The notes under the pieces are model-generated. The model was not told the origin of the DNA. It worked only from the letters and a program-made list of their open reading frames with translations, and made no database searches. From contig JAPOPW010000009.1 of NCBI GenBank assembly GCA_026712715.1, positions 1 to 64,000 of the forward strand: a DNA stretch of 64,000 nucleotides, in the 5' to 3' direction. A program made the translations under genes and the position numbers. This stretch comes from Immundisolibacterales bacterium. GTDB lineage: Bacteria > Pseudomonadota > Gammaproteobacteria > HK1. Below are positions 24,891 to 33,566 of the stretch, one piece after another (the stretch's first letter is position 1; each line of letters begins with the position of its first letter).

Positions 24891-25775
24891 ATGATGTTCG
24901 CGTATCTCATCGCAAGCGGCATATCGACCGGCGCGCTTTACGCGATGGTCGCGATCGGCCTCGTCCTCGTCTACCGCTCGACCGGCCACATCAACTTCTC
25001 GCACGGCGAGCTCTTCATGTTCGGGGGCTTCATCGCCTACACCTGCTTCGTCATCCTCGGGATGCCGTACTTCGTGTCGCTCGTCGTCGCGGTGATCGGC
25101 GGGTTCGCGCTCGGGGTCCTCTGCGACCGCACCGTGTACCGGCCCCTCATCAAGGCTCCGGCGCTCACGATGGTTCTCGCGACCGTCGGCTTCTCGTTCC
25201 TCATCAAGGGGGTCGCGCGCTTCTTCTGGGGCGCCCGGGAAGGCGGCGACTACGTGGCGTTCCCCGCCGCGGTGGACCCCTCCCCGATCCCGGTCGGCGG
25301 CATCATGGTCTTCCCCCAGCAGCTCCTCGTGCTCGGGGGCGCGTTCTTCTTCGTGGTCGTCTTCACCATCTTCTTCCGGCGCACCCGCTGGGGAAAGATG
25401 ATGCAGGCGACGGCGGAGAACGCGACCGCCGCGTACCTCTCCGGGATCCGGGTCGAGCGCGTCTACACCATGACCTGGGGCACGGGGGCGTGCATCGCGA
25501 GCGCCGCCGCGGTGCTGATGGCTCCGCTCACCCTTCTCTCGCCGGACGTCGGCTTCAACCTCCTCCTGCGCGCGTTCGCGGCCACCGTGCTCGGCGGGCT
25601 CGGGAGCATGCCGGGGGCGATCATCGGCGGCTTCCTCGTCGGCATCATCGAGTCGCTCGCCGGGGGGTACATCCACACCGGCCTCCAGGAAGTCTCCGCC
25701 TTCATCATCATCATCGTGGTGCTCGTGTTCCGGCCGGCGGGGCTCTTCGGCATCCGTCGACTTCGCGAGACCTGA
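24891..25775 (+). CDS. livH: branched-chain amino-acid/amide ABC transporter, permease
   Basis: A 294-residue LivH-type permease with about eight membrane helices (IASGISTGALYAMVAIGLVL, GFIAYTCFVILGMPYFVSLV, LLVLGGAFFFVVVFTIFF, EVSAFIIIIVVLVFRPAGLF). The family sequences INFSHGELFMFGGFIAY and ATVLGGLGSMPGAIIGGFLV (coupling loop to the ATPase) are present. It lies 152 bp after livK and 14 bp before livM. Confidence 0.93.
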   Translation: MMFAYLIASGISTGALYAMVAIGLVLVYRSTGHINFSHGELFMFGGFIAYTCFVILGMPYFVSLVVAVIGGFALGVLCDRTVYRPLIKAPALTMVLATVGFSFLIKGVARFFWGAREGGDYVAFPAAVDPSPIPVGGIMVFPQQLLVLGGAFFFVVVFTIFFRRTRWGKMMQATAENATAAYLSGIRVERVYTMTWGTGACIASAAAVLMAPLTLLSPDVGFNLLLRAFAATVLGGLGSMPGAIIGGFLVGIIESLAGGYIHTGLQEVSAFIIIIVVLVFRPAGLFGIRRLRET

Positions 25776-25789
25776 GGCGCGCCGCGTCG

Positions 25790-26755
25790 ATGCTGCGGTT
25801 GTTCTCGCGCCGGAACGTGATGGCGGCCGGGGTCGTGTTCTTCGCGCTCCTTCCGTTCTTCGCGAACCCCTACGTTCTGTTCATCGGCAACCTCGCCCTC
25901 ATGTACATCCTGCTCTCGGTCGGGCTCAACATGCTCCTCGGCTATGCGGGCCAGCTCGCCTTCGCGCACGCGGCCCTGTTCGGGGTCGGGGCGTACACGA
26001 CGGGCCTCCTCAAGCTCGAGCTCGGCCTCCATTACGGGCTTGCCCTCGTCGCGGGGGTCGGCCTCGCGACGGTGACGGGACTCGCGGTCGCGTTGCCGGC
26101 GCTGCGGCTCCGGGGGCTCTACCTCGCACTCGCCACCGTCGCCTTCGCGCAGGCGACCCTGTGGGTGTTCACCCACTGGAATTCCGTTACCTACGGCGGA
26201 GCGGGGTTCCGTGTCCCGCCGCTCGACTTCGAACCCTTCACCTCGCGCCCGGACATCGGGGTCTACGTCCTCACCTTCGTCATCGTGCTCGTGAGCGTTC
26301 CGCTCGGCTGGAACATGCTCCGCTCGCGGGTCGGCCGGGCCTGGGTCGCGATCCGCGAGAGCGAGGTGGCGGCGGAGTCTCTCGGCATCGACATCACCCG
26401 CTACAAGTCCATCGCCTACGTCGTGAGCGCGATGTACGCAGGCGCCGCGGGCGGCCTCTTCGCGGGGATGCTCGGCATCGTGACCCCGGAGTCGTTCGAC
26501 CTCTTCCAGGTGATCGTCCACTTCTGCATGGTGATCGTGGGCGGGCTCGGCTCGCTCTGGGGCGGTGTCCTCGGCGCGGTGGGCCTCGTCGGACTCCAGG
26601 AGGTGCTGCGGGCGTTCCGGCACCTTCAGGAGATCGCGTTCGGGGGCCTCATCCTGTTCACGGTGCTCGTCATCCCGGGGGGTGCGGTCTCCCTTCTCAA
26701 GCGCTACGTGCCGGGATGGAAAGAGCCGCTTCGAAGGACGGAGCACGACGAGTGA
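25790..26755 (+). CDS. livM: branched-chain amino-acid/amide ABC transporter, permease
   Basis: A 321-residue LivM-type permease. LSVGLNMLLGYAGQLAFAHA and ALFGVGAYTTGLLK are the signature first half; SEVAAESLGIDITRYKSIAY and MVIVGGLGSLWGGVLGAVGL contain the cytoplasmic EAA-like loop that meets LivG/LivF. It is co-transcribed with livH. Its stop codon overlaps the first copy of a duplicated GTGAGCAAGC start signal that is repeated 59 bp later before livG. Confidence 0.93.
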   Translation: MLRLFSRRNVMAAGVVFFALLPFFANPYVLFIGNLALMYILLSVGLNMLLGYAGQLAFAHAALFGVGAYTTGLLKLELGLHYGLALVAGVGLATVTGLAVALPALRLRGLYLALATVAFAQATLWVFTHWNSVTYGGAGFRVPPLDFEPFTSRPDIGVYVLTFVIVLVSVPLGWNMLRSRVGRAWVAIRESEVAAESLGIDITRYKSIAYVVSAMYAGAAGGLFAGMLGIVTPESFDLFQVIVHFCMVIVGGLGSLWGGVLGAVGLVGLQEVLRAFRHLQEIAFGGLILFTVLVIPGGAVSLLKRYVPGWKEPLRRTEHDE

Positions 26756-26810
26756 GCAAGCTCCGGGCGAGCGAAGCCGAGGCGCCGCGCCGCGGGACGG
26801 AGAACGGGGG

Positions 26811-27581
26811 GTGAGCAAGCTCCGGGCGACGGACATCTCGATCTCGTTCGGTGGCCTGAAGGCCCTCGACTCGGTGGGGATCGACGTCGAGGCGGGCGAG
26901 ATCCGCGGCATCATCGGCCCGAACGGAGCGGGCAAGACCACCCTCCTCAACGTCATCTGCGGCATCGACCCCCCCGACACCGGCACCGTGTGGCTCGACG
27001 GCGAGTCCATCAACGGACTCAAGACGAGCCAGATCGCGGATCGCGGCATCGGTCGGACGTTCCAGACCACGAAGCTCTTCAAGGGCATGACGGTCCTCGA
27101 GAACGTCATGACCGGTCTGCACGGGAAGATGCGGGCGAACCCCCTCGCCGCCGCGTTCAGCTTCCGAAGCGTGCTCCGCGAAGAAGCGGGGGCGGCCCGT
27201 CGCGCCCGCGAGGTGCTCGAGTTCGTGCGCATGCTGGAGTTCGCCGATGAGGAGGCGACCTCGCTCTCGTTCGGTCAGCAGCGGCTCGTGGAGATCGCGC
27301 GGGCGCTCGTGAGCGAGCCCGAGGGGCTGCTCCTCGACGAGCCGGCGGTGGGTCTCAGCCTGACCCGGGTGACCGAGGTCGACGAGCTCCTGCGTCGGAT
27401 CCGGCTCGAGCGCGGGGTCACCATCTTGATGATCGAGCACGTGATCCGACTCGTCATGGGGGTCTGCGACCGGATCACGGTGCTCAACGGGGGGCGGAAG
27501 ATCGCGGACGGGACGGCGGACGAAGTGATGGCCGACGCCGAGGTCGCGGAGGCATACCTCGGAGCGGAGCTCGATGCTTAG
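26811..27581 (+). CDS. livG: branched-chain amino-acid/amide ABC transporter, ATPase
   Basis: A 256-residue ABC ATPase: Walker A GPNGAGKTTLLNVI, LivG-type insertion RTFQTTKLFKGMTVLENVMT, signature LSFGQQRLVEIARAL (in place of LSGGQ), Walker B GLLLDEPAVGL and switch His IEHVIRLVM. The LSFGQQ signature is common in LivG proteins. It starts with GTG 26811; an older start may have been the identical GTGAGCAAGC at 26752, overlapping the livM stop. It overlaps livF by 8 nt. Confidence 0.93.
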   Translation: MSKLRATDISISFGGLKALDSVGIDVEAGEIRGIIGPNGAGKTTLLNVICGIDPPDTGTVWLDGESINGLKTSQIADRGIGRTFQTTKLFKGMTVLENVMTGLHGKMRANPLAAAFSFRSVLREEAGAARRAREVLEFVRMLEFADEEATSLSFGQQRLVEIARALVSEPEGLLLDEPAVGLSLTRVTEVDELLRRIRLERGVTILMIEHVIRLVMGVCDRITVLNGGRKIADGTADEVMADAEVAEAYLGAELDA

Positions 27582-28293
27582 GGTCGAGCACCTGAGCGTC
27601 TGGTACGACGTCACCGAGGTGATCCGCGACGTGACCTTCGAGGTCCCGGAAAACGACGTGGTGGCGCTCCTCGGCGGCAACGGCGCGGGCAAGACCACCA
27701 TCCTCAACACCCTGAGCGGGCTGCTCGAGCCGCGGCGCGGATCGATCACCATCGACGGGCGGCCGGTCGAAGGGTGGCACCCGCAGACGATCGTGAAGGC
27801 GGGCATGGTGCAGGTGCCGCAGGGGCGGTTCGTGTGGCCGGGGATGAGCGTCGAGGACAACCTCGTGCTCGGGGCGATCACGCGGCCGCGGAGCGAGCGG
27901 GACGCGATCGCGGCGGACATGGACGAGGTGTTCGACATGTTCCCGGTGCTGCGCGAGCGGCGCCGCGGGTTCGCGGCGAGCCTGTCCGGCGGCGAGCAGC
28001 AGATGCTCGCGATCGGGCGCGCCCTCATGGCCCGGCCGCGGCTCCTCCTCATGGACGAGCCCTCGCACGGGCTCTCGCCCCTGATGGTCCGCCAGATGGT
28101 GGTCGCGATCCGGCGCCTGCACGAGCGGGGGATGACCATCCTCCTCGTCGAGCAGAATGTCGGGGTGGCCGCGGCGGTCTCGAAACTCGCCTACGTGCTC
28201 GTGAACGGTGAGATCGAGTTCTCGACGCCGGGGGCGGAGCTCGCCGACAACCCGGACATTCTCCGGAGCTACCTCGGAGGCGGGCGGTACTGA
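27574..28293 (+). CDS. livF: branched-chain amino-acid/amide ABC transporter, ATPase
   Basis: A 239-residue ABC ATPase: Walker A GGNGAGKTTILNTL, QVPQGRFVWPGMSVEDNLVL (LivF-type Q-loop region), signature SLSGGEQQMLAIGRALM, Walker B RLLLMDEPSHGLSPLMV and the following VEQNVGVAA. It is the last gene of livKHMGF, and a SnoaL-like gene follows after 44 bp, probably in the same transcript. Confidence 0.93.
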   Translation: MLRVEHLSVWYDVTEVIRDVTFEVPENDVVALLGGNGAGKTTILNTLSGLLEPRRGSITIDGRPVEGWHPQTIVKAGMVQVPQGRFVWPGMSVEDNLVLGAITRPRSERDAIAADMDEVFDMFPVLRERRRGFAASLSGGEQQMLAIGRALMARPRLLLMDEPSHGLSPLMVRQMVVAIRRLHERGMTILLVEQNVGVAAAVSKLAYVLVNGEIEFSTPGAELADNPDILRSYLGGGRY

Positions 28294-28337
28294 CCGGGGC
28301 GCGGCACCGGGCCGCGCCGCACGAGAGGAGCGAGTCG

Positions 28338-28796
28338 ATGACGCGAACGGGCGACGGCCCGGATCGGGTATCCGCCGAGGCGTACACCGCGATCCAGAAT
28401 CTCTACGCACGCTACAACTGGTGCAGCGACGCGGGTGACGCCGATGGCTACGCGGCGTGCTTCACCGAGGACGGCGAGCTCTCCCTGCCCGGGGTCGGGC
28501 TCCACATCCGGGGCCGGGACGACCTGCGCGAATTCAAACGCCAGGACAAGGCCCGGCGTGGGCGTCGGATCCGCCGCCACTGGAACAGCGGTCTCTGGCT
28601 CGTGGCGATCGACGCCCAGACCATGCGGGGACGGTGCTATCTCCACGGCTATGACGGGACACCGGGGGAGGCGCCGGTCCTGAGCGACATCGGAGCCTAC
28701 GAAGACACGATCGTACGCCGCGAAGGCGAATGGCGGTTCGCAAAGCGGGTGATCACGATGGACCACAGCGCATTCCGGCCACCCCCCCAATCGTGA
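28338..28796 (+). CDS. SnoaL-like / NTF2-fold protein
   Basis: A 152-residue NTF2-like cone-fold protein: AIQNLYARYNWCSDAGDADG and YAACFTEDGELSLPGVGLHI at the N-terminus, HWNSGLWLVAIDAQTMRGRC in the middle and YEDTIVRREGEWRFAKRVIT at the end, which is the family's W-R-F strand. Such proteins act as small hydrolases, isomerases or dehydratases, or as subunits of ring-hydroxylating enzymes. It has a clear ribosome site (GAGAGGAG) and lies between livF and the amidase. Confidence 0.82.
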   Translation: MTRTGDGPDRVSAEAYTAIQNLYARYNWCSDAGDADGYAACFTEDGELSLPGVGLHIRGRDDLREFKRQDKARRGRRIRRHWNSGLWLVAIDAQTMRGRCYLHGYDGTPGEAPVLSDIGAYEDTIVRREGEWRFAKRVITMDHSAFRPPPQS

Positions 28797-28807
28797 GGAG
28801 CGAAGCA

Positions 28808-30298
28808 TTGGACCAGGACATCACGAGCCTCTCGGCCGCGCGGCTCGCGCGGGAGGTCGGCGAACGCAAGGTGAGCGCCCGGGAGGTCGCCGCGGCGATG
28901 CTCGCCCGGGTCGACGCTCTCAACCCGACCCTGAACGCCATCTGCACCCTGAACGACGCGGCCCTCGACGAGGCGGACGCGGTCGACCGGCGGCTCGCGG
29001 GCGGCGCCGCGGCCCGCCCGCTCGAAGGGGTGCCGGTCGTCGTCAAGGACAACATCTTCACCCGGGGAATCCGGACGACCTTCGGGTCGAAGATTCTCGA
29101 GCATGACGTCCCGGAGGAAGACTCGATCTGCGTCGAGCGCCTGCGGGCGGCGGGCGCGGTCGTGCTCGGCAAGGCCAACACCCCCGAGTTCGCGCACGAC
29201 GTGAACACGACGAATCCCCTCTTCGGGACCACCCGCAATCCGTGGAACGTCAACCACACCGCGGGGGGATCGAGCGGCGGCACGGGCTCGGCGGTCGCCG
29301 GAAGGCTCGCGCCCGCAGGTCTCGGCACCGATCTCGGGGGGGCGATACGCATCCCCTCGTCCTTCAACGGCCTCGCCGGCATGCGGCCGGCCCCGGGGCG
29401 GGTCGCGTTCTACCCGACCGAGTTCGGCTGGGACACCCTGGTCGCGCACGTCCAGGGCCCGATGGCCCGGACGGTGGAGGACGTCGGCCTGGTGCTCGAC
29501 GTGCTGTCGGGGCCGGACGACCGCGACCCGATGTCCCTGCCCGAACAGGGGCTCGACTTCGCGGCCGCCGCGCGGGGGCCGGCCGATCCCGCGGGCCTCG
29601 CCGGGACGCGGCTCGCGCTCAGCATCGACCTTGGCGGGCTCGTCCCGGTCGAGCCGGAGGTCGAGTCGCTCGTGCGCCGGGCGGCGCGCGACCTCGAGTC
29701 CCTCGGCTGCCTGGTCTCCGAGACCTTCTTCGACAACTCGAGCCTCGCCGAGATCATCTTCGGCACCCGCGGCTTCGGGATGATCGCACGCTATACCGAG
29801 CGCTACGAACGCCACCGCGACGTCATGACCCCGCCGCTCATCAACCAGATCGAGGCGGCCCGGGAGGTGGACGTGCAGGCGGTCGCCCGCGCCGAGCGCC
29901 TGCGGACCGACTACTGGCAGCGGGTGCGGGCGCTCCTCGAGCGTCACGACTTCATCATCACCCCGGCCTGCGGAGCGCCCGCGTTTCGCCTCGACCGGCC
30001 CCTTCCGGACGAGGTCGGGGGTCGCAAGGTCGAGCGCTACTACGACATCTTCCTCACCGCGTACACGTTCTCGGTGACCGGGCTGCCCGCGATGTCGATC
30101 CCCTGCGGCTTCACGAGCGATGGCCTCCCCGTCGGCCTGCAGGTCGTCGGCCCGCGGCTGCGCGAAGACCTCCTCCTCCGTTTCGCGGCCGGGTTCGCGG
30201 CCGCCCACCCAGAGCACTACCGCTCCCCGGAGGTCGATCCCGCCGCTGCGATACCCGTCGAGGAGGCATTCTCGAGCCCCGGCCTCGTCGTCCGCTGA
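28808..30298 (+). CDS. amidase-signature family protein lacking the nucleophilic serine
   Basis: A 496-residue amidase-family protein with TTG start behind GAGGAG. The catalytic lysine (VVVKDNIF, K80) and the cis-serine motif (AGGSSGGTGSAVA, S155) are present. The conserved GGSIRIP that carries the nucleophile reads GTDLGGAIRIPSSFNG here, placing Ala at residue 179, exactly 24 residues after the cis-serine as in active amidases. The codon is GCG in a run of seven G. It is therefore either an inactive or re-purposed member, or a sequencing or mutational change. It follows the amide/amino-acid transporter, which suggests an original role in amide hydrolysis. Confidence 0.85.
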   Translation: MDQDITSLSAARLAREVGERKVSAREVAAAMLARVDALNPTLNAICTLNDAALDEADAVDRRLAGGAAARPLEGVPVVVKDNIFTRGIRTTFGSKILEHDVPEEDSICVERLRAAGAVVLGKANTPEFAHDVNTTNPLFGTTRNPWNVNHTAGGSSGGTGSAVAGRLAPAGLGTDLGGAIRIPSSFNGLAGMRPAPGRVAFYPTEFGWDTLVAHVQGPMARTVEDVGLVLDVLSGPDDRDPMSLPEQGLDFAAAARGPADPAGLAGTRLALSIDLGGLVPVEPEVESLVRRAARDLESLGCLVSETFFDNSSLAEIIFGTRGFGMIARYTERYERHRDVMTPPLINQIEAAREVDVQAVARAERLRTDYWQRVRALLERHDFIITPACGAPAFRLDRPLPDEVGGRKVERYYDIFLTAYTFSVTGLPAMSIPCGFTSDGLPVGLQVVGPRLREDLLLRFAAGFAAAHPEHYRSPEVDPAAAIPVEEAFSSPGLVVR

Positions 30299-30351
30299 CC
30301 CGGTCGACGGGAGAGCCGGCAATCCGACAGCTAAGGAGAGAGAGAGGACGG

Positions 30352-31527
30352 ATGGAACAAGAACAGCAACAACCGTTCCGAATACTCGTGGTGGACGACG
30401 AGCCGGACGTGGAACCGCTGATCAAGCAGCGGATGCGGCCCCACATCCGCTCCAGGAAGTACGCATTCCACTTCGTCGGCGACGGCGCCGAAGCCCTGGA
30501 AGCACTGTCCGAAGTCGGCCGCTTCGACATGGTGGTGACCGACATCAACATGCCGGGGATGGACGGCCTCACCCTGCTCGGCCGGCTCTCCGAACTCGAC
30601 GCCGACCTCAAGTCCGTCGTGATCTCCGCCTACGGGGACATGCGCAACATCCGGACCGCGATGAATCGGGGCGCCTTCGACTTCGTCACCAAGCCGCTCG
30701 ACTTCGATGACTTCGAGATCACCATCGAGCGCACCCGGGAACACATCATCCAGTGGAGAAAGGCCCTCGAGTCCCGGGACAAGCTGATCGCCCTGCAGAA
30801 CGAGCTGGACCTCGCCAGCAACATGCAGCAGGCAATCCTTCCGGTGGACTTCCCCGGGGGCGCGGACTTCGACATCCACGGATGCATGGCGCCGGCCCGC
30901 AACGTCGGCGGCGACTTCTTCGACGTGATGACCCTGGAGCACGGCCGAATCGGTCTGGCCGTCGCCGACGTGTCCGACAAGGGAATCCCCGCCGCTCTGT
31001 TCATGATGTCCAGCCGTACCCTCCTGAAAGGGGCGGCCGTCGGTCTGGACAGCCCGGACGGTGTCCTTGCCGAGGTCAACAACCTGCTCCACAAGGACAA
31101 CCGGAATGCCATGTTCGTGACCATTGTGTACATGGTCTTCGACCCCGACACGGGCACGCTCACCTACGCCAACGGCGGCCACTGCGACCCCATGATTGTC
31201 CATGTCGACGGATCGTGCACCGCGCTTCCGGGAACCGGCGGAATCGTCCTCGGGCTGTCCGGCGGACTCGAGTACGCTCAGGCCGCCTCGAGCCTGAGTC
31301 CCGGAGAGACCCTCGTCATGTACTCGGACGGAGTGCCGGATGCGAAGAATCCGCAGGGAGAGGAGTTCGGCGCGGAAAGGCTGATGCGCCTGTTCGCGAG
31401 CTCCCCGCCCGGCGGCGCGGAGGAAGCGAACTCGAGAATCCTGGAAGCGGTGGCGGCGTTCACGGGCGACGAGCCCCAGACCGACGATGTCACCTGCCTC
31501 GCGTTGCACCGGAGCGGAACCCGGTGA
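30352..31527 (+). CDS. response regulator with PP2C-type (SpoIIE/RsbU) phosphatase output
   Basis: A 391-residue protein. Residues 10-130 form a receiver domain (ILVVDDEPDV, phospho-acceptor D64 in VVTDINMPGMDG, the Thr/Ser switch VVISAYGD, and K in FVTKPLDF). A coiled linker (EHIIQWRKALESRDKLIALQ) leads to a SpoIIE/RsbU-like PP2C domain: PARNVGGDFFDVMTLEHGRI, LAVADVSDKGIPAALFM and TQTDDVT-type QTDDVTCLAL. Such proteins dephosphorylate an anti-sigma-factor antagonist or similar STAS partner. None is encoded in the window. The adjacent, convergent histidine kinase is the probable partner. Confidence 0.92.
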   Translation: MEQEQQQPFRILVVDDEPDVEPLIKQRMRPHIRSRKYAFHFVGDGAEALEALSEVGRFDMVVTDINMPGMDGLTLLGRLSELDADLKSVVISAYGDMRNIRTAMNRGAFDFVTKPLDFDDFEITIERTREHIIQWRKALESRDKLIALQNELDLASNMQQAILPVDFPGGADFDIHGCMAPARNVGGDFFDVMTLEHGRIGLAVADVSDKGIPAALFMMSSRTLLKGAAVGLDSPDGVLAEVNNLLHKDNRNAMFVTIVYMVFDPDTGTLTYANGGHCDPMIVHVDGSCTALPGTGGIVLGLSGGLEYAQAASSLSPGETLVMYSDGVPDAKNPQGEEFGAERLMRLFASSPPGGAEEANSRILEAVAAFTGDEPQTDDVTCLALHRSGTR

Positions 31528-31844
31528 CCGCGCGGGCGAAGGTTCCCTCGCGTTCGCCGCGTCGGCAACGCTGCGTCAGGACGGCATCATCGCGGTGATT
31601 GCGGCCGCGCCGGAGCGCCGGAGGACCCGGAAAATCCGGGGGAGACGCTGAGCTTCGGAATCGATTCAGGATCGATCCGGCCCTCGACGAGCTGACCGGC
31701 AGCGCCGTTCTCGCGCGGGGGCGAGGAGGGCGTGCGAAGCCTTCGAACCGAGATCGCGCTTCGAACCTGCGCCGTCGCGTTCGCGCGCTGCCGCGTATCG
31801 TCGTCCCCTCGCTTCGGGCAAGCCTCGGCAGCCCGGTGAGAGCC
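31528..31844. other. intergenic region between convergent signalling genes
   Basis: About 317 bp with no gene that I can support. At its right end a 7-bp stem, GAGAGCC (31838-31844) with GGCTCTC (31850-31856), overlaps the histidine kinase stop and may form part of a weak terminator; no T-run follows. Confidence 0.5.
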
Positions 31845-33140
31845 TCACGGGCTCTCGCTGCCCCCCCTTGGTTCGTCGGAGACGGGTATCTGCAGGATCA
31901 TCTCGGTGTACTCGCCCTCCACCGACTCGGGAGTGATCGTGCCCCCGTGCTCTCGAATGACGTCGTGGGAAAGGCTCATTCCCAGCCCCGTGCCCTTGTT
32001 CGGATCCTTGGTCGTGAAGAAGGGGTTGAACACCCGGGTCATCACCTCCGGGGTCATGCCGGTGCCGTTGTCCCGGATCCTCACCTCCACGGCTTCGTCC
32101 GTCCTCCTCGTCTTCAACCACAGGGTGGGCTCGAAGTCGTCGTCGGTCCTGCTCTTTTCCGCCATTGCGTGGAACGCGTTGGTCACGATGTTGATGAAGA
32201 CCCTGCTCAGGTTCCTGGGCACGGCGCTGATTTCGCCGATGCCGGCGTCCAGGTCCCTCTTGATGCTCATGTTGAAGCCGCTTTCCTGGGCGCGCGCCGC
32301 CTGGTATGCAAGCATGGCCTGCTCGACCAGGAGCTTGTTGATGTCCACGGGGCTGAACTTCTGCGAGCCGTCGCGCCTGAGGTCCAGCATGTCCGACACG
32401 ATGCGGTTCGCACGTTCGCAGTGATTCGATATCCGCTCCATGTTGTCCGAGAGGTCTCCGGCCAGCTCCGCGATCTCCTCTTGTGCGTCCTTGCTGCCCA
32501 GGTCTTCCGGTCGAGCCAGAAGCTGGGCCAGATCCTTGACGAACAACCGTGACGACTCGGCGAAGTTCTTGATGAACTGGAGAGGGTTGCGTATTTCGTG
32601 GGCCACGCCGGCGGACAGCTCGCCGAGCTCCGCCAGCTTCTGCTGGCTGATGATCTGGTCCTGCGTCGTCCTGAGTCGGTCCAGGGTGGACTTGAGGGTG
32701 TCGTTGCTCTGTCGAAGCTCTTCGGACAGCTCCTTTTGCGCGAGCTCGAGGTCTCGCGACCGGATCAGGCTCTGGCGCAACGCTTCGAGGACCCGCCCGT
32801 ACATGCAGATCTCGTCCTTGCCCTCCATGTGAACGAAAAAGTCCAGATCGCCGACGACCAGGCGTTTCACCCATTGCTGGAGCGCCGCCCCTCTCACCTG
32901 GATGAACCCCTGCAGGCCCATGTGGGCGAGGTCGACCCCCAGCGCGGCGACCGCGAGCGCGAGCAGCAGTGTGCTGTCGAACGACGCCGCCTGGATGCAG
33001 AGAATGACGAGCAGCGCAAATCGCGTCGTCATGAACACGGTGCTCTGCCCGCTGAAGGTGCGAAGGCTCCACATCGAGGGCCACTCGCCAAGAATGATCT
33101 GGGAATCGGCGGATGCCGTGCTCGGCGTCGGTGCGGTCAT
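31845..33140 (-). CDS. membrane sensor histidine kinase
   Basis: A 431-residue kinase starting at ATG 33140 behind AAGGAGA. Two membrane segments near the N-terminus (RFALLVILCIQAASF, LLLALAVAALGVDLAHMGL) frame almost no periplasmic loop, so it probably senses an internal or membrane signal. A coiled coil (LELAQKELSEELRQSNDTLK) leads to the H-box AGVAHEIRNPLQF (H181), the N-box INIVTNAFHAMAEK, and G-boxes VEVRIRDNGTGMTPEV and GTGLGMSLSHDVIREHGGTI. It is a HATPase of the NtrB/ZraS-like type. Convergent with the PP2C response regulator. Confidence 0.92.
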   Translation of the reverse strand: MTAPTPSTASADSQIILGEWPSMWSLRTFSGQSTVFMTTRFALLVILCIQAASFDSTLLLALAVAALGVDLAHMGLQGFIQVRGAALQQWVKRLVVGDLDFFVHMEGKDEICMYGRVLEALRQSLIRSRDLELAQKELSEELRQSNDTLKSTLDRLRTTQDQIISQQKLAELGELSAGVAHEIRNPLQFIKNFAESSRLFVKDLAQLLARPEDLGSKDAQEEIAELAGDLSDNMERISNHCERANRIVSDMLDLRRDGSQKFSPVDINKLLVEQAMLAYQAARAQESGFNMSIKRDLDAGIGEISAVPRNLSRVFINIVTNAFHAMAEKSRTDDDFEPTLWLKTRRTDEAVEVRIRDNGTGMTPEVMTRVFNPFFTTKDPNKGTGLGMSLSHDVIREHGGTITPESVEGEYTEMILQIPVSDEPRGGSESP

Positions 33141-33435
33141 GGTGGGAAATCTCCTTTTTCTTGTACTCCAGCTTGCGACCGGGAACGCGATGTGTCCGCT
33201 GGAACGCCAATCCGAGCCCCCTGGGGGATGCAATCCTCTTCTCCCTCCGAAGCGGATTCCCGCCGGAATCGCGCTCGAGCGTCGGGTAGCCGCGAAAGGA
33301 TACAAGAAGGGCGGCATCCGCCGGGACCGGGAATGGAGCGGCGGGCGGATTGCGAAACGGGGTCGGGTGTCCTCGGTGAGCGGGCGGCTCCGCCCCGGTC
33401 GGGGCATCCGCTCCGGGGGTGGATGCGCCGCATCT

Positions 33436-33461
33436 CTTGATCCCGAGCGAGGGAGCCCCAT
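33436..33461 (+). promoter_or_regulatory. sigma-32 (RpoH) heat-shock promoter candidate
   Basis: CTTGAT (33436-33441) and CCCCAT (33456-33461) with a 14-bp spacer match the heat-shock consensus CTTGAA-N13-15-CCCCAT closely. It lies about 105 bp before the hsp20 start codon, in the 426-bp gap 33141-33566, and puts the transcript start near 33468, upstream of the thermometer hairpin. Confidence 0.7.
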
Positions 33462-33537
33462 CTTGGAAATCGTCAGGGCGCTTGCCAAGAGGGAGCACCC
33501 GACACAAGACGGGATCGCGTGAATCGGGTCCCACAAG

Positions 33538-33563
33538 TCACGTTGCTCAACCGGAGGATGTGA
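33538..33563 (+). promoter_or_regulatory. ROSE-type RNA thermometer covering the hsp20 ribosome site
   Basis: In the leader, TCACGTT-G-CTC (33538-33548) pairs with GAGGATGTGA (33554-33563) around the loop aaccg. All pairs form if the single G at 33545 is bulged, with G-U pairs at 42-59 and 44-57. The ribosome site GGAGG (33553-33557) is buried in the stem. The UUGCUC arm with a bulged G facing GAGGA is the hallmark of ROSE elements upstream of small heat-shock genes: closed at low temperature, melting on heat shock. Confidence 0.7.
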
Positions 33564-33566
33564 GCC

